A stretch of DNA of 53,465 nucleotides from the NCBI GenBank assembly GCA_036822055.1, contig DAISIK010000017.1, forward strand, positions 1 through 53,465, written 5' to 3'. Position 1 is the first letter of the stretch; the number at the start of each line of letters is the position of its first letter. The stretch comes from DAISIK01 sp036822055 (lineage in GTDB: Bacteria > Verrucomicrobiota > Verrucomicrobiia > Opitutales > Puniceicoccaceae). Below are positions 28,850-37,621 of the stretch, one piece after another. Made by a program: the position numbers and the translations under genes. Below the pieces are notes generated by a model. The model was not told where the DNA came from and did no database searches. It was given only the letters and a program-made list of their open reading frames with translations.

Positions 28850-29773
28850 TCAACCAAACGAACGGGCCGTCTCCAGGATCCCGCGATCAATCGGGGTTGG
28901 TGCCCCAAATGCCTTACCGAAGGCCTTCTCAAACTTTTGATGATCCACCACAAACGGTTGTTCCCATTCATAAAGCATTTCTGCCACCTCGCGCATCATC
29001 GGATTGAAGAGACCGAGCGCTCGGATCATCCAGGCCGGAGTGGTTTGAACTTTCGTCACCTTTCCCATTGCCTTGCTCGCCCGAGCAGCAAACTCGCGGG
29101 TGCTTAGCGCTGGCGCGTTTGGGATATGCCATGTCTGACCAAGAGCCTCCGGATGGGAAGCGAGTACCGCCAGGCCACGCCCAAAATCCTCAATATAAGT
29201 GAACGAATGCAGCTGATCCGGGTTACCGAGCACCCGGGGAGTCTTCCCCTGTTGGAGGCGGCCAAAGACCTCGGAACCTACTGCCGAAGCCAAAACTCCA
29301 GGCCCGTAAAAGTCCGAACCACGACCAATCGCAGCCCTAACCCGTCCGTCTTCATGCGCTTTCCTCAGCAAATCCGCCACGGTTTTCCGAACCTTACCCT
29401 TACGTGTCCGGGGCCGCTCGGGTGTTTCTTCAGTCAAGGGGTCACTGGATGGCATGTAAGTATACAGGTTATCTCCATAGACGAGTGATGCCCCCGCCGA
29501 GGCCGCTGCATCGATTGCACCCTCCATCAGTCGGTGGAGGGTACCCTGCCAATTGGTGTATGGACCAGCCGCACAGTGATAGACCACCGTTGCGCCATTC
29601 ACCGCCCTCCTCGCTGAATCAACTTTGGTTAGGTCGCCAGCCACAACTTCGACTCCGGCCAGCTTCGCCGAGAGATGGCCACTACGATTGACCAGACGGA
29701 CGGACTCCCCGCGTGCCACAAGTTCAGAGGCCACCGCCTGGCCCAAAGGTCCAGTACCGAAGATCACATGCAT
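28850..29773 (-). CDS. NAD(P)-dependent epimerase/reductase, copy A
   Basis: Extended short-chain dehydrogenase/reductase-like enzyme of 307 residues, identical to the copy at 31079-32002. The N-terminal Rossmann fold has GTGPLG (6-11) for NAD(P) and AGDLTK; the substrate side includes YGDNLYTYMP, with the first Tyr near 99 as a candidate of the family Tyr-x3-Lys motif, although the Lys is not in the classical place. C-terminal FEKAFGKAFGAPTPIDRGI is typical of this subgroup. The substrate cannot be told. In the ancestral order this gene stood between the orphan gene and rpoZ. Confidence 0.85.
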   Translation of the reverse strand: MHVIFGTGPLGQAVASELVARGESVRLVNRSGHLSAKLAGVEVVAGDLTKVDSARRAVNGATVVYHCAAGPYTNWQGTLHRLMEGAIDAAASAGASLVYGDNLYTYMPSSDPLTEETPERPRTRKGKVRKTVADLLRKAHEDGRVRAAIGRGSDFYGPGVLASAVGSEVFGRLQQGKTPRVLGNPDQLHSFTYIEDFGRGLAVLASHPEALGQTWHIPNAPALSTREFAARASKAMGKVTKVQTTPAWMIRALGLFNPMMREVAEMLYEWEQPFVVDHQKFEKAFGKAFGAPTPIDRGILETARSFG

Positions 29774-29913
29774 GGAAGATAGCTTGAGACCAATTCGCCA
29801 GAAAGCGACTTTCGAATTGACTCCTCACCACCGGAGCCCGAGACCACCTTTTTCTGAGCAAACCCAGGCAGCCACGGGTAGAGAAACAGCGTGGAATGTC
29901 GCTGGTCAGTTCC

Positions 29914-30621
29914 CTAACCAGCCACTTCAGACTTCGAATCTACAAACGCTCGAAACTCTTCGATCAGCTCTAAAAACCGCTTCTTCGCATTCGCTGAACC
30001 CGGTTCCTTCCCAACAAATTCTGCAATTTCATCAGGCCCAGCCTTCGCTATGCGGCTTCCAAAAACTTCGAGGACTCTCTCAAGTTTCCTTTCGACGTAC
30101 AGGATTTCGTCCTCGTCTTCTTCACCGGCTCTCTTGCTGTCCACGAAGGTCGCCAGCATTTCCCGAACGCGACTTTTGTCTTTGGCCGTGCTTTCATAAA
30201 CTTCCAGAACCTCGCTCATCTTGTGCTCTTCGAAGTAGGCGATGGCCTCGACAAACTCCCCCAGGTCCATGGCTTGGCTCGTCGCGATCTTGGCGATCTT
30301 CTGCCTCATGTCGATTGAATGCGCGATGTAGGAGCGCCACTGCTTGAAAGTGCTACTCGAGCGCCTTGCCAAGTCCGTGAGAAACTCGTTCAACTCCTCG
30401 GGAGTAGACTCCAACTGCTTCAATAACGTTTGCGTTCCCTGGACCCATTGAGGCGGTGGTTGATTTACCGTGTTGCGTTTCTCGAGGGCCTGCACGTGCA
30501 GGTTAGCCTCTTCTTTGGTGTTAAAGGAATCCTTGAATTTCGACCCCGATTCCAACCACGAGACCGTCCACTCGGTCCTTCCTCGGTATGAAGTTTCGCT
30601 TATCTTAATGTCAGTTATCAT
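29914..30621 (-). CDS. Orphan protein with integrase-like N-terminus, copy A
   Basis: A 235-residue protein, identical to the one at 32143-32850. Its first 50 residues (RGRTEWTVSWLESGSKFKD, then FNTKEEANLHVQALEKR) resemble the arm-type DNA-binding domain of phage integrases. The rest is helical and charged, with no tyrosine-recombinase catalytic domain (no R-H-R-Y set). ATG 30621 was preferred to the frame's upstream start at 30792, because the family-like domain begins there and the longer form would overlap attH. Function unknown. Confidence 0.6.
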   Translation of the reverse strand: MITDIKISETSYRGRTEWTVSWLESGSKFKDSFNTKEEANLHVQALEKRNTVNQPPPQWVQGTQTLLKQLESTPEELNEFLTDLARRSSSTFKQWRSYIAHSIDMRQKIAKIATSQAMDLGEFVEAIAYFEEHKMSEVLEVYESTAKDKSRVREMLATFVDSKRAGEEDEDEILYVERKLERVLEVFGSRIAKAGPDEIAEFVGKEPGSANAKKRFLELIEEFRAFVDSKSEVAG

Positions 30622-30778
30622 TGGGGGATTTAGTGAAGGGGGTAAAGTGAAAGTGAGCTGGTTTTTTCTGAAGTCAAGGGATTGTTCGAATGTGAAAGAA
30701 ATTTCCCAAAGTTCATGCCATCTATTGGAGATTCCATCGCCTACTCCTCGCAGTTTTTCTCCGCTCACCCCCCACGGG

Positions 30779-30999
30779 CTAATCGTTCCCATTGCGATTC
30801 AGCCGCGCAGCGAGGCCCCCTCCATAGCCGGCAAGCTCGAGGTATCCAGTTCCGATCCGTTCCCCTCTTTCATCAAAAACGTCGCAAGCTCCTTCCCAGT
30901 ACGCGTTTCCACCATCGTTCCCGACAAACTCCTGCCCCGCCAGAAGCGGCTTCAAAAGATACCTGCGCGTCGAGCCATCCGGATGCCGGGCCTGAACCT
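30779..30999 (-). pseudogene. 3' fragment of attH created by the duplication
   Basis: The last 72 or so codons of the lipocalin-like attH gene (compare 33008-33228), from QARHPDGSTRRY to the natural stop. The 5' part is missing: at the GAACCT junction the frame joins, without a shift, the short frame that follows the epimerase. A chimeric 96-codon ORF with a TTG start (30779-31069) results. There is no signal peptide, so the piece is unlikely to work as AttH. Confidence 0.9.
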
Positions 31000-31078
31000 T
31001 GAATCCTTCAACCCACCGATCGAAGCGCTCCAAAGACCTCGAGATCAGGGCAGCCGTAAGCCCTCGCAAGATCGGCCA

Positions 31079-32002
31079 TCAACCAAACGAACGGGCCGTC
31101 TCCAGGATCCCGCGATCAATCGGGGTTGGTGCCCCAAATGCCTTACCGAAGGCCTTCTCAAACTTTTGATGATCCACCACAAACGGTTGTTCCCATTCAT
31201 AAAGCATTTCTGCCACCTCGCGCATCATCGGATTGAAGAGACCGAGCGCTCGGATCATCCAGGCCGGAGTGGTTTGAACTTTCGTCACCTTTCCCATTGC
31301 CTTGCTCGCCCGAGCAGCAAACTCGCGGGTGCTTAGCGCTGGCGCGTTTGGGATATGCCATGTCTGACCAAGAGCCTCCGGATGGGAAGCGAGTACCGCC
31401 AGGCCACGCCCAAAATCCTCAATATAAGTGAACGAATGCAGCTGATCCGGGTTACCGAGCACCCGGGGAGTCTTCCCCTGTTGGAGGCGGCCAAAGACCT
31501 CGGAACCTACTGCCGAAGCCAAAACTCCAGGCCCGTAAAAGTCCGAACCACGACCAATCGCAGCCCTAACCCGTCCGTCTTCATGCGCTTTCCTCAGCAA
31601 ATCCGCCACGGTTTTCCGAACCTTACCCTTACGTGTCCGGGGCCGCTCGGGTGTTTCTTCAGTCAAGGGGTCACTGGATGGCATGTAAGTATACAGGTTA
31701 TCTCCATAGACGAGTGATGCCCCCGCCGAGGCCGCTGCATCGATTGCACCCTCCATCAGTCGGTGGAGGGTACCCTGCCAATTGGTGTATGGACCAGCCG
31801 CACAGTGATAGACCACCGTTGCGCCATTCACCGCCCTCCTCGCTGAATCAACTTTGGTTAGGTCGCCAGCCACAACTTCGACTCCGGCCAGCTTCGCCGA
31901 GAGATGGCCACTACGATTGACCAGACGGACGGACTCCCCGCGTGCCACAAGTTCAGAGGCCACCGCCTGGCCCAAAGGTCCAGTACCGAAGATCACATGC
32001 AT
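31079..32002 (-). CDS. NAD(P)-dependent epimerase/reductase, copy B
   Basis: Same 307-residue protein as at 28850-29773: Rossmann GTGPLG at 6-11, YGDNLYTYMP in the middle, ending RGILETARSFG. Downstream of its TGA the same frame stays open for about 100 codons into the attH fragment, so any stop-codon read-through would give an epimerase-AttH tail fusion; nothing shows that this happens. Confidence 0.85.
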   Translation of the reverse strand: MHVIFGTGPLGQAVASELVARGESVRLVNRSGHLSAKLAGVEVVAGDLTKVDSARRAVNGATVVYHCAAGPYTNWQGTLHRLMEGAIDAAASAGASLVYGDNLYTYMPSSDPLTEETPERPRTRKGKVRKTVADLLRKAHEDGRVRAAIGRGSDFYGPGVLASAVGSEVFGRLQQGKTPRVLGNPDQLHSFTYIEDFGRGLAVLASHPEALGQTWHIPNAPALSTREFAARASKAMGKVTKVQTTPAWMIRALGLFNPMMREVAEMLYEWEQPFVVDHQKFEKAFGKAFGAPTPIDRGILETARSFG

Positions 32003-32142
32003 GGAAGATAGCTTGAGACCAATTCGCCAGAAAGCGACTTTCGAATTGACTCCTCACCACCGGAGCCCGAGACCACCTTTTTCTGAGCAAACCCAGGCAG
32101 CCACGGGTAGAGAAACAGCGTGGAATGTCGCTGGTCAGTTCC

Positions 32143-32850
32143 CTAACCAGCCACTTCAGACTTCGAATCTACAAACGCTCGAAACTCTTCGATCAGCTCT
32201 AAAAACCGCTTCTTCGCATTCGCTGAACCCGGTTCCTTCCCAACAAATTCTGCAATTTCATCAGGCCCAGCCTTCGCTATGCGGCTTCCAAAAACTTCGA
32301 GGACTCTCTCAAGTTTCCTTTCGACGTACAGGATTTCGTCCTCGTCTTCTTCACCGGCTCTCTTGCTGTCCACGAAGGTCGCCAGCATTTCCCGAACGCG
32401 ACTTTTGTCTTTGGCCGTGCTTTCATAAACTTCCAGAACCTCGCTCATCTTGTGCTCTTCGAAGTAGGCGATGGCCTCGACAAACTCCCCCAGGTCCATG
32501 GCTTGGCTCGTCGCGATCTTGGCGATCTTCTGCCTCATGTCGATTGAATGCGCGATGTAGGAGCGCCACTGCTTGAAAGTGCTACTCGAGCGCCTTGCCA
32601 AGTCCGTGAGAAACTCGTTCAACTCCTCGGGAGTAGACTCCAACTGCTTCAATAACGTTTGCGTTCCCTGGACCCATTGAGGCGGTGGTTGATTTACCGT
32701 GTTGCGTTTCTCGAGGGCCTGCACGTGCAGGTTAGCCTCTTCTTTGGTGTTAAAGGAATCCTTGAATTTCGACCCCGATTCCAACCACGAGACCGTCCAC
32801 TCGGTCCTTCCTCGGTATGAAGTTTCGCTTATCTTAATGTCAGTTATCAT
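32143..32850 (-). CDS. Orphan protein with integrase-like N-terminus, copy B
   Basis: Identical to the 235-residue protein of copy A. This copy lies in the ancestral context, 157 nt downstream of the complete attH. Its N-terminal arm-type domain and the lack of a recombinase core suggest a protein derived from, or parallel to, integrase DNA-binding modules. Function unknown. Confidence 0.6.
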   Translation of the reverse strand: MITDIKISETSYRGRTEWTVSWLESGSKFKDSFNTKEEANLHVQALEKRNTVNQPPPQWVQGTQTLLKQLESTPEELNEFLTDLARRSSSTFKQWRSYIAHSIDMRQKIAKIATSQAMDLGEFVEAIAYFEEHKMSEVLEVYESTAKDKSRVREMLATFVDSKRAGEEDEDEILYVERKLERVLEVFGSRIAKAGPDEIAEFVGKEPGSANAKKRFLELIEEFRAFVDSKSEVAG

Positions 32851-33007
32851 TGGGGGATTTAGTGAAGGGGGTAAAGTGAAAGTGAGCTGGTTTTTTCTGA
32901 AGTCAAGGGATTGTTCGAATGTGAAAGAAATTTCCCAAAGTTCATGCCATCTATTGGAGATTCCATCGCCTACTCCTCGCAGTTTTTCTCCGCTCACCCC
33001 CCACGGG

Positions 33008-34171
33008 CTAATCGTTCCCATTGCGATTCAGCCGCGCAGCGAGGCCCCCTCCATAGCCGGCAAGCTCGAGGTATCCAGTTCCGATCCGTTCCCCTCTTTC
33101 ATCAAAAACGTCGCAAGCTCCTTCCCAGTACGCGTTTCCACCATCGTTCCCGACAAACTCCTGCCCCGCCAGAAGCGGCTTCAAAAGATACCTGCGCGTC
33201 GAGCCATCCGGATGCCGGGCCTGAACCTCCACTTCGATCGGATAACCATTGCCCGTCTCTTTGCTGCTCCAGACGGCCCGTTCGATCCACTCAAAATCCC
33301 ATGCATCGACCACTTGGGTGCCCCCTTCCTGGTCGATCCAATAAACCGCCGACCACGGGTCCATCCCGCCTCCCGCCCGACGCAGACGATAGGCTTTCAC
33401 CTCGGTTCCGTCATTCAGTTGCATGCAGGTCCAGTCCCAGCCTTCCAGGTCCTCGCCCAACTGGCTCGAGGAAATCTCGTGATCCATCCACGCCAACCCG
33501 CTCACTGGCCGTTTCCCCTCGCTTGTTCGCAGGGTTCCGCTGGCCGCCAGCCGGGTGTAGGTCCAGTACCAGCTGACCGCCTCCGGTGCCGCACCTTTCC
33601 GGCTCAGTCCCCGCTCTCCAAATACAACCATCGGCTTTTCCGGAACCAACTCCAGATCAAGGGCCTGGCCTCCGGGAAGGTCAAAATTCAATCGAAACCC
33701 GTCCCCATTCTCAACGGCTTCAATTGGACCAGCTCGAAGTTCCAACGATCCCTCCTTCGCCCCGGCTTGCCAGCCCTCGCGGACCATCCGTTCAGCATGG
33801 TGGTAAACTCCCGCCCTCACATCGACTAAAGCAACATGAGCCAGATACAGTTGGTCCTTCCCAAATAACCCTTCTCCCGAGTCGTCAGACTGTGCCCCAG
33901 CTTGGCCAGCCAACCGAAAAACCGTTGCCTGGAAACCGTACCGATCCCCCGTACCCTCCCCGTTGAGGTGCCCAATCCAATACCACCACTCAATCGCATA
34001 TTCCGGGTGGGCTCCATGGGCAGCTGGCAGCACCGGAATTTTGTCCGGCGTCGGCACTGGAAAACCTGCCGAAGTAACGCTTGGAGGCTCGATCCATCCA
34101 CCGGCTGTTGCCAGCCCGCCGCCGAGCCACCAAATCAATCCCGCCAAATAAAAAATCCGCCATGTCCTCAT
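33008..34171 (-). CDS. AttH/CrtC-like lipocalin-fold secreted protein
   Basis: A 387-residue protein with a signal peptide (about 1-25, MRTWRIFYLAGLIWW start) and the AttH/hydratase-type double-lipocalin domain: EWWYWIGHLNGEG near 60, WMDHEISSSQLG in the middle and WDWTCMQLNDGTE. Relatives sit beside FtsX-type ABC transporters (attEFGH in Agrobacterium), as here, and probably handle a lipid or other hydrophobic ligand at the cell envelope. Its ATG overlaps the permease stop by one base (TGATG at 34173-34169), so translation is coupled. A start at 34183 is possible but less likely. The last 72 codons are duplicated at 30779-30999. Confidence 0.88.
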   Translation of the reverse strand: MRTWRIFYLAGLIWWLGGGLATAGGWIEPPSVTSAGFPVPTPDKIPVLPAAHGAHPEYAIEWWYWIGHLNGEGTGDRYGFQATVFRLAGQAGAQSDDSGEGLFGKDQLYLAHVALVDVRAGVYHHAERMVREGWQAGAKEGSLELRAGPIEAVENGDGFRLNFDLPGGQALDLELVPEKPMVVFGERGLSRKGAAPEAVSWYWTYTRLAASGTLRTSEGKRPVSGLAWMDHEISSSQLGEDLEGWDWTCMQLNDGTEVKAYRLRRAGGGMDPWSAVYWIDQEGGTQVVDAWDFEWIERAVWSSKETGNGYPIEVEVQARHPDGSTRRYLLKPLLAGQEFVGNDGGNAYWEGACDVFDERGERIGTGYLELAGYGGGLAARLNRNGND

Positions 34172-36741
34172 CACTTTTCCCATCTTCTCGCTACCACCCC
34201 GCTGAGGCCTCCGATCAAAACCAGAATCACCCCAAAACCCAAAATTCCCCCAATCGGAACGTACTGCATCAAGGTCCAGCCGAAGGACTGGACGTTGATC
34301 ACCGCGACCAGCAACCAGCCGAGGAGCAATCCGAGCACCGTCCCTCCCATCCAGCCAACCAGGCCGATTCCCGCCCCCTCCCAAGCCGCCAGCGCGAGCA
34401 TTCCACCTTCTGAAGTACCCAGCTTCCGCAGCGTCTCCCAAGTCTCCTTCGATTCCCGGAAAATCGAACTCAACCCCAGAAAAAGCCCCAAAAATGCCAC
34501 CGTAAGTCCAATGACGTTCAAGGCCGTCGTCACCCTGAAGGTCTCCTCAAAAATCTCCAGCGCCCGGACCCTCAGTTCCTCCTCATTGCGAATCTCCAGC
34601 CCCTCAAACTCGACCCGGAGTCGATCACGAACTTCGTTTACGTCCTGCCCATCCTCCAGGAAAAGACTCATTGTTTTGGCATGGCCGCGACCCATCCAGT
34701 TCCTCCAGACCGATGCTTCGATCACTGCTGTGCCAAACTCGTTGCCGTACTCCGCATAAACCCCTTTCACCCCGATTCTTTTCAGACCCGAGGGAGTCTC
34801 CAGCTGCACCACCCCACCCTCCAGCACGCCGTTACGACGGGCAAAGGCCTCGCTCACATAGGCAAGTGTATCCACTTCCTGATACATCGGAATTCCTTCC
34901 GGGGGCCTGATCCAGATCTGTTTAATTTCCCCTTCCCAAAGCTCAAAGTTGGCCCCCGCCAGGCTGGTTGGTCCGATTTCTCCTTCAACCCTCGTCTCGT
35001 ACCACGTATCAGATGCCTTGACCGCCCGATCGCCCTCGACCGCATTCACCACCTCCGGAACAATTCCGACCGCGCCAACTCCGCCGCCCGCACTTCTTTC
35101 CGACAAAAACAAATCAGCCTGAAACCTCACGTCGAACCACTCGTTGATGGTTATGCGAAAACTGCCCACCAGTTGAAACATCCCGGTTACCATTCCCACT
35201 GCTACCACGATTCCCGCCACCGCCAGTCGATGTCGGCTTCCACCTTCCCCGAGCCGACTGCAGGCGATGCGGTACATCGGTCCGCCTCTCACTCGCTTGA
35301 GCATCTTTCCGAGCGGGTGGAGCAACCCTCCCGTCAGCCATGCCAGGCCAAAGATCCAGGCCCCGGCTGTCAAAAATCCACCGAGAGCCAGACGCCCACC
35401 AGAATCCAGACGCGGGGGCGGAATTAAAAGGCATACCACTCCCAGCAAAATCATCATCAGCCCCGGCCATGGCCGAGCCAGCAGCGAAAACCCCGGCGAC
35501 CAATCTCCTCTTGCCAAAACCTGTGCCGCAGGAGTGGATACAGCGTCCCGCGCCGGAAGGATGCCGGCAACCACGCTGAAGCCGATACCCAGAACCAGCC
35601 CCAGTGCTACATCGAGCCCAATCAGCCGAGCCGATTCCACCGAAGTTGTGAAATATAGCGTATTAACCGTACCCGCCACCAGGTGGACCGCGCCCTGAGC
35701 CAACCCCCAGCCAACCAGGATACCCGCTAACGAACCAACCAGCCCAAGCAACGAGGCCTCGATCAGCCAAAGAGAAAAGATCACTCGGTTCGGGGTGCCC
35801 AGACTCTTCAGGATTCCTATTTCCGAACGCCTCCGAACCACTGCGGTATCCAATGCCTGGAGTACCAGGTAGGCCCCGACCAACATTGCGATCAGGGAGA
35901 GGATCAGGAGATTGAGCCGGAAGGCCTCCGTCATGGCCGCCCGCGAGGCCATCCGCTCGGCCACCGGGAGGATCACCAGTTCTCCCGGTACACGCTCCCT
36001 CAAGAACCCCTCCACCTTCTCCAGTTCTCCGGGATCTGCCCTCGTCTCCGGATCTACCACGAGCACCTCCACCCGGTCGATCGCTGCTCCTCGTCCCAGG
36101 AGACTTTGAACGACCGGAAGGTCCCCGATCAAAAGATCATCCGGCAGGCCACTGCGCCCGCCTTCCCCAAGAATCCCTACCACCTCCAGACGCTCCAGCT
36201 TCCCAGCCAGCACTATCTCCAGGCTATCGCCCTTCTCCAAACCAAACCGGCCCTGTAGCGTATCCGTGATCCAGATACACCCTTCTCTCCCCACCCAATC
36301 TGTCCAGTGGCTACCCTCTTCTCCCAGTCGATAGCCCGCCTCGAGAAAAGCTGGCACGTTCCCGATCGAGACGAGATCCAGCCCGACCAGGCGAAGTCGC
36401 TGCTCCGGTCGTCCTTCCTCCCCCATCCACACCCCCGTTCCCTCCACCACCGGAAGCAGGTGTAGGTCGGGCGTCCGAATTTGTCTCCCCATCCGCTTGA
36501 GCACTTGCCCATCAAAAGCTCCTCCTCTCCCTTCGATAATAAAATCGCTGCGCCCCGAAATAGCCTCGTTAAACAAGCCGAAATTGCTCGTCGCGGCGCG
36601 ACTCGCCTGCCGGATGCCGTTAAAGGCCCCCACTCCCACGGCAATGATGCCAACCAAAACAAGGTAGCTCTTCAGACTCCTCCGCCAGTGCCTTACCGAG
36701 CACTTCCAGAGAAGGCTCCCCAACAACCGCAGCATATCCAT
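34171..36741 (-). CDS. ABC transporter permease, FtsX/LolC-like, double-domain
   Basis: Inner-membrane permease of 856 residues with two FtsX-type halves. There is a first membrane anchor (about 25-45), a periplasmic domain, then three helices with VVRRRSEIGILKSLGTPNRV near 306-325 (the FtsX coupling helix). A middle group of helices (about 375-530), a second periplasmic region and a last set of helices near 755-850 follow. The ATG directly follows the TAG of the ATPase gene (no gap) and the stop overlaps attH. Together the three genes form a MacB/Lol-like exporter or lipoprotein/lipid extractor; the substrate is unknown. Confidence 0.92.
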   Translation of the reverse strand: MDMLRLLGSLLWKCSVRHWRRSLKSYLVLVGIIAVGVGAFNGIRQASRAATSNFGLFNEAISGRSDFIIEGRGGAFDGQVLKRMGRQIRTPDLHLLPVVEGTGVWMGEEGRPEQRLRLVGLDLVSIGNVPAFLEAGYRLGEEGSHWTDWVGREGCIWITDTLQGRFGLEKGDSLEIVLAGKLERLEVVGILGEGGRSGLPDDLLIGDLPVVQSLLGRGAAIDRVEVLVVDPETRADPGELEKVEGFLRERVPGELVILPVAERMASRAAMTEAFRLNLLILSLIAMLVGAYLVLQALDTAVVRRRSEIGILKSLGTPNRVIFSLWLIEASLLGLVGSLAGILVGWGLAQGAVHLVAGTVNTLYFTTSVESARLIGLDVALGLVLGIGFSVVAGILPARDAVSTPAAQVLARGDWSPGFSLLARPWPGLMMILLGVVCLLIPPPRLDSGGRLALGGFLTAGAWIFGLAWLTGGLLHPLGKMLKRVRGGPMYRIACSRLGEGGSRHRLAVAGIVVAVGMVTGMFQLVGSFRITINEWFDVRFQADLFLSERSAGGGVGAVGIVPEVVNAVEGDRAVKASDTWYETRVEGEIGPTSLAGANFELWEGEIKQIWIRPPEGIPMYQEVDTLAYVSEAFARRNGVLEGGVVQLETPSGLKRIGVKGVYAEYGNEFGTAVIEASVWRNWMGRGHAKTMSLFLEDGQDVNEVRDRLRVEFEGLEIRNEEELRVRALEIFEETFRVTTALNVIGLTVAFLGLFLGLSSIFRESKETWETLRKLGTSEGGMLALAAWEGAGIGLVGWMGGTVLGLLLGWLLVAVINVQSFGWTLMQYVPIGGILGFGVILVLIGGLSGVVARRWEK

Positions 36742-37419
36742 CTAGCTTTCGATCCGTCCGTCCCGCATCCGCAAGGTCCGATCACAAATGCGAGTGGTTC
36801 CCGGGTCGTGGGTCACCAGAAGAACCCCGGTGCCCGTCTCCTCAGATAGTTGCCGGATCAACTCCAGCACCTCGTTGCCGCTCTCGGAGTCCAAGCTCCC
36901 CGTCGGTTCATCGGCCAGGATCAATTGCGGACGATGCATCAGGGCACGGGCTATCGCCACGCGCTGGCGCTCTCCGCCACTCATCTGATCAGGCCGATGA
37001 TGGGCCCGCCTCCCCAGGCCGACCGCCTCCAGAAGCTCCCCGACCCGCTCTCTCCGCTCGCGGCGAGGGAACCCGTTTAGCTCCCCCGGCAGCTCAATGT
37101 TTTCGCTTGCCGTCAGGGTCGGCAAAAGATGGAAGCTTTGAAAAATGTAGCCAATCGACGCCCGCCGAAACTGATCAAGCTCTCCCTCACCAAGTTTTGA
37201 TAAATCTTTCCCCGCGATCCGGATCGTTCCCGTATCCACCTTTTCAATGCCCGACAAGCAATTGAGCAGAGTTGATTTGCCGCTTCCACTCGGTCCCATC
37301 AAGGCGACCCGCTCTCCGTGCCCGATCGTTAAGTCGAGCCCGTGCAGCACCGTGGTCTCCCCGTAAGCCTTGCGCACCCCGGTCAGCTCGACCAAAACGT
37401 CTCCGTCACTCCTCACCAT
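36742..37419 (-). CDS. ABC transporter ATP-binding protein, LolD/MacB-like
   Basis: A 225-residue ATPase that should power the adjacent FtsX-type permease. Walker A is GPSGSGKST, the signature MSGGERQRVAIARAL, Walker B LILADEPTGSLD, and the H-loop VTHDP. The Q-loop context IFQSFHLLPTLTA is typical of LolD/MacB ATPases. ATG 37419 (MVRSDGD) was chosen over 37479, which adds an untypical tail. It is the first gene of the att-like operon. Confidence 0.95.
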   Translation of the reverse strand: MVRSDGDVLVELTGVRKAYGETTVLHGLDLTIGHGERVALMGPSGSGKSTLLNCLSGIEKVDTGTIRIAGKDLSKLGEGELDQFRRASIGYIFQSFHLLPTLTASENIELPGELNGFPRRERRERVGELLEAVGLGRRAHHRPDQMSGGERQRVAIARALMHRPQLILADEPTGSLDSESGNEVLELIRQLSEETGTGVLLVTHDPGTTRICDRTLRMRDGRIES

Positions 37420-37621
37420 TTTGCATCGATCTCCGCGAAGACTCCAGATGTCAAAATTCCATCGGTAAATCCCGGTCATCCTCAGCGGGATTTCCCCGGA
37501 GAGTTAACAGGACCCAAAGAGGGGTGAATAGACCAAACCAGTGGCTGGGCCTTGTCTCCTCCAAACAGCGCCCGCTTGGCTCAAGATGTGGCAGGCGGGC
37601 CGCCTGAAACTTCAGCCAGCC

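Larger units (their letters stand above)
28765..30993. repeat. Tandem duplication, copy A (2229 bp)
   Basis: This unit recurs directly at 30994-33222 with a constant offset of 2229 bp. Every frame I compared on both strands gives the same protein in the two copies, so identity appears to be complete or nearly so. Both ends carry GAACCT (28765, 30994 and again 33223-33228). The sequence diverges immediately outside. The unit holds the 3' end of attH, an integrase-like orphan gene and an epimerase gene. Confidence 0.97.
30994..33222. repeat. Tandem duplication, copy B (2229 bp)
   Basis: Second direct copy of the unit at 28765-30993. The junction with copy A is the middle GAACCT at 30994-30999. 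On its right side it continues into the intact attH gene, so copy B keeps the ancestral right flank and copy A the ancestral left flank (toward rpoZ). No transposase, terminal inverted repeat or target-site duplication is seen at the ends. Confidence 0.97.

Noticed and set aside
28765..33222. Reading the repeat as a composite transposon or insertion sequence
   Set aside because: No transposase, no terminal inverted repeats and no target-site duplication; the copies abut directly with microhomology.
32699..33829. 376-codon plus-strand frame across attH and the orphan gene
   Set aside because: It is antisense to two better genes and its first part is repeated in copy A only because the DNA is duplicated.
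37503..37621. Terminator of rplS
   Set aside because: The palindrome CAGGCGG/CCGCCTG has no usable loop and no T run follows.
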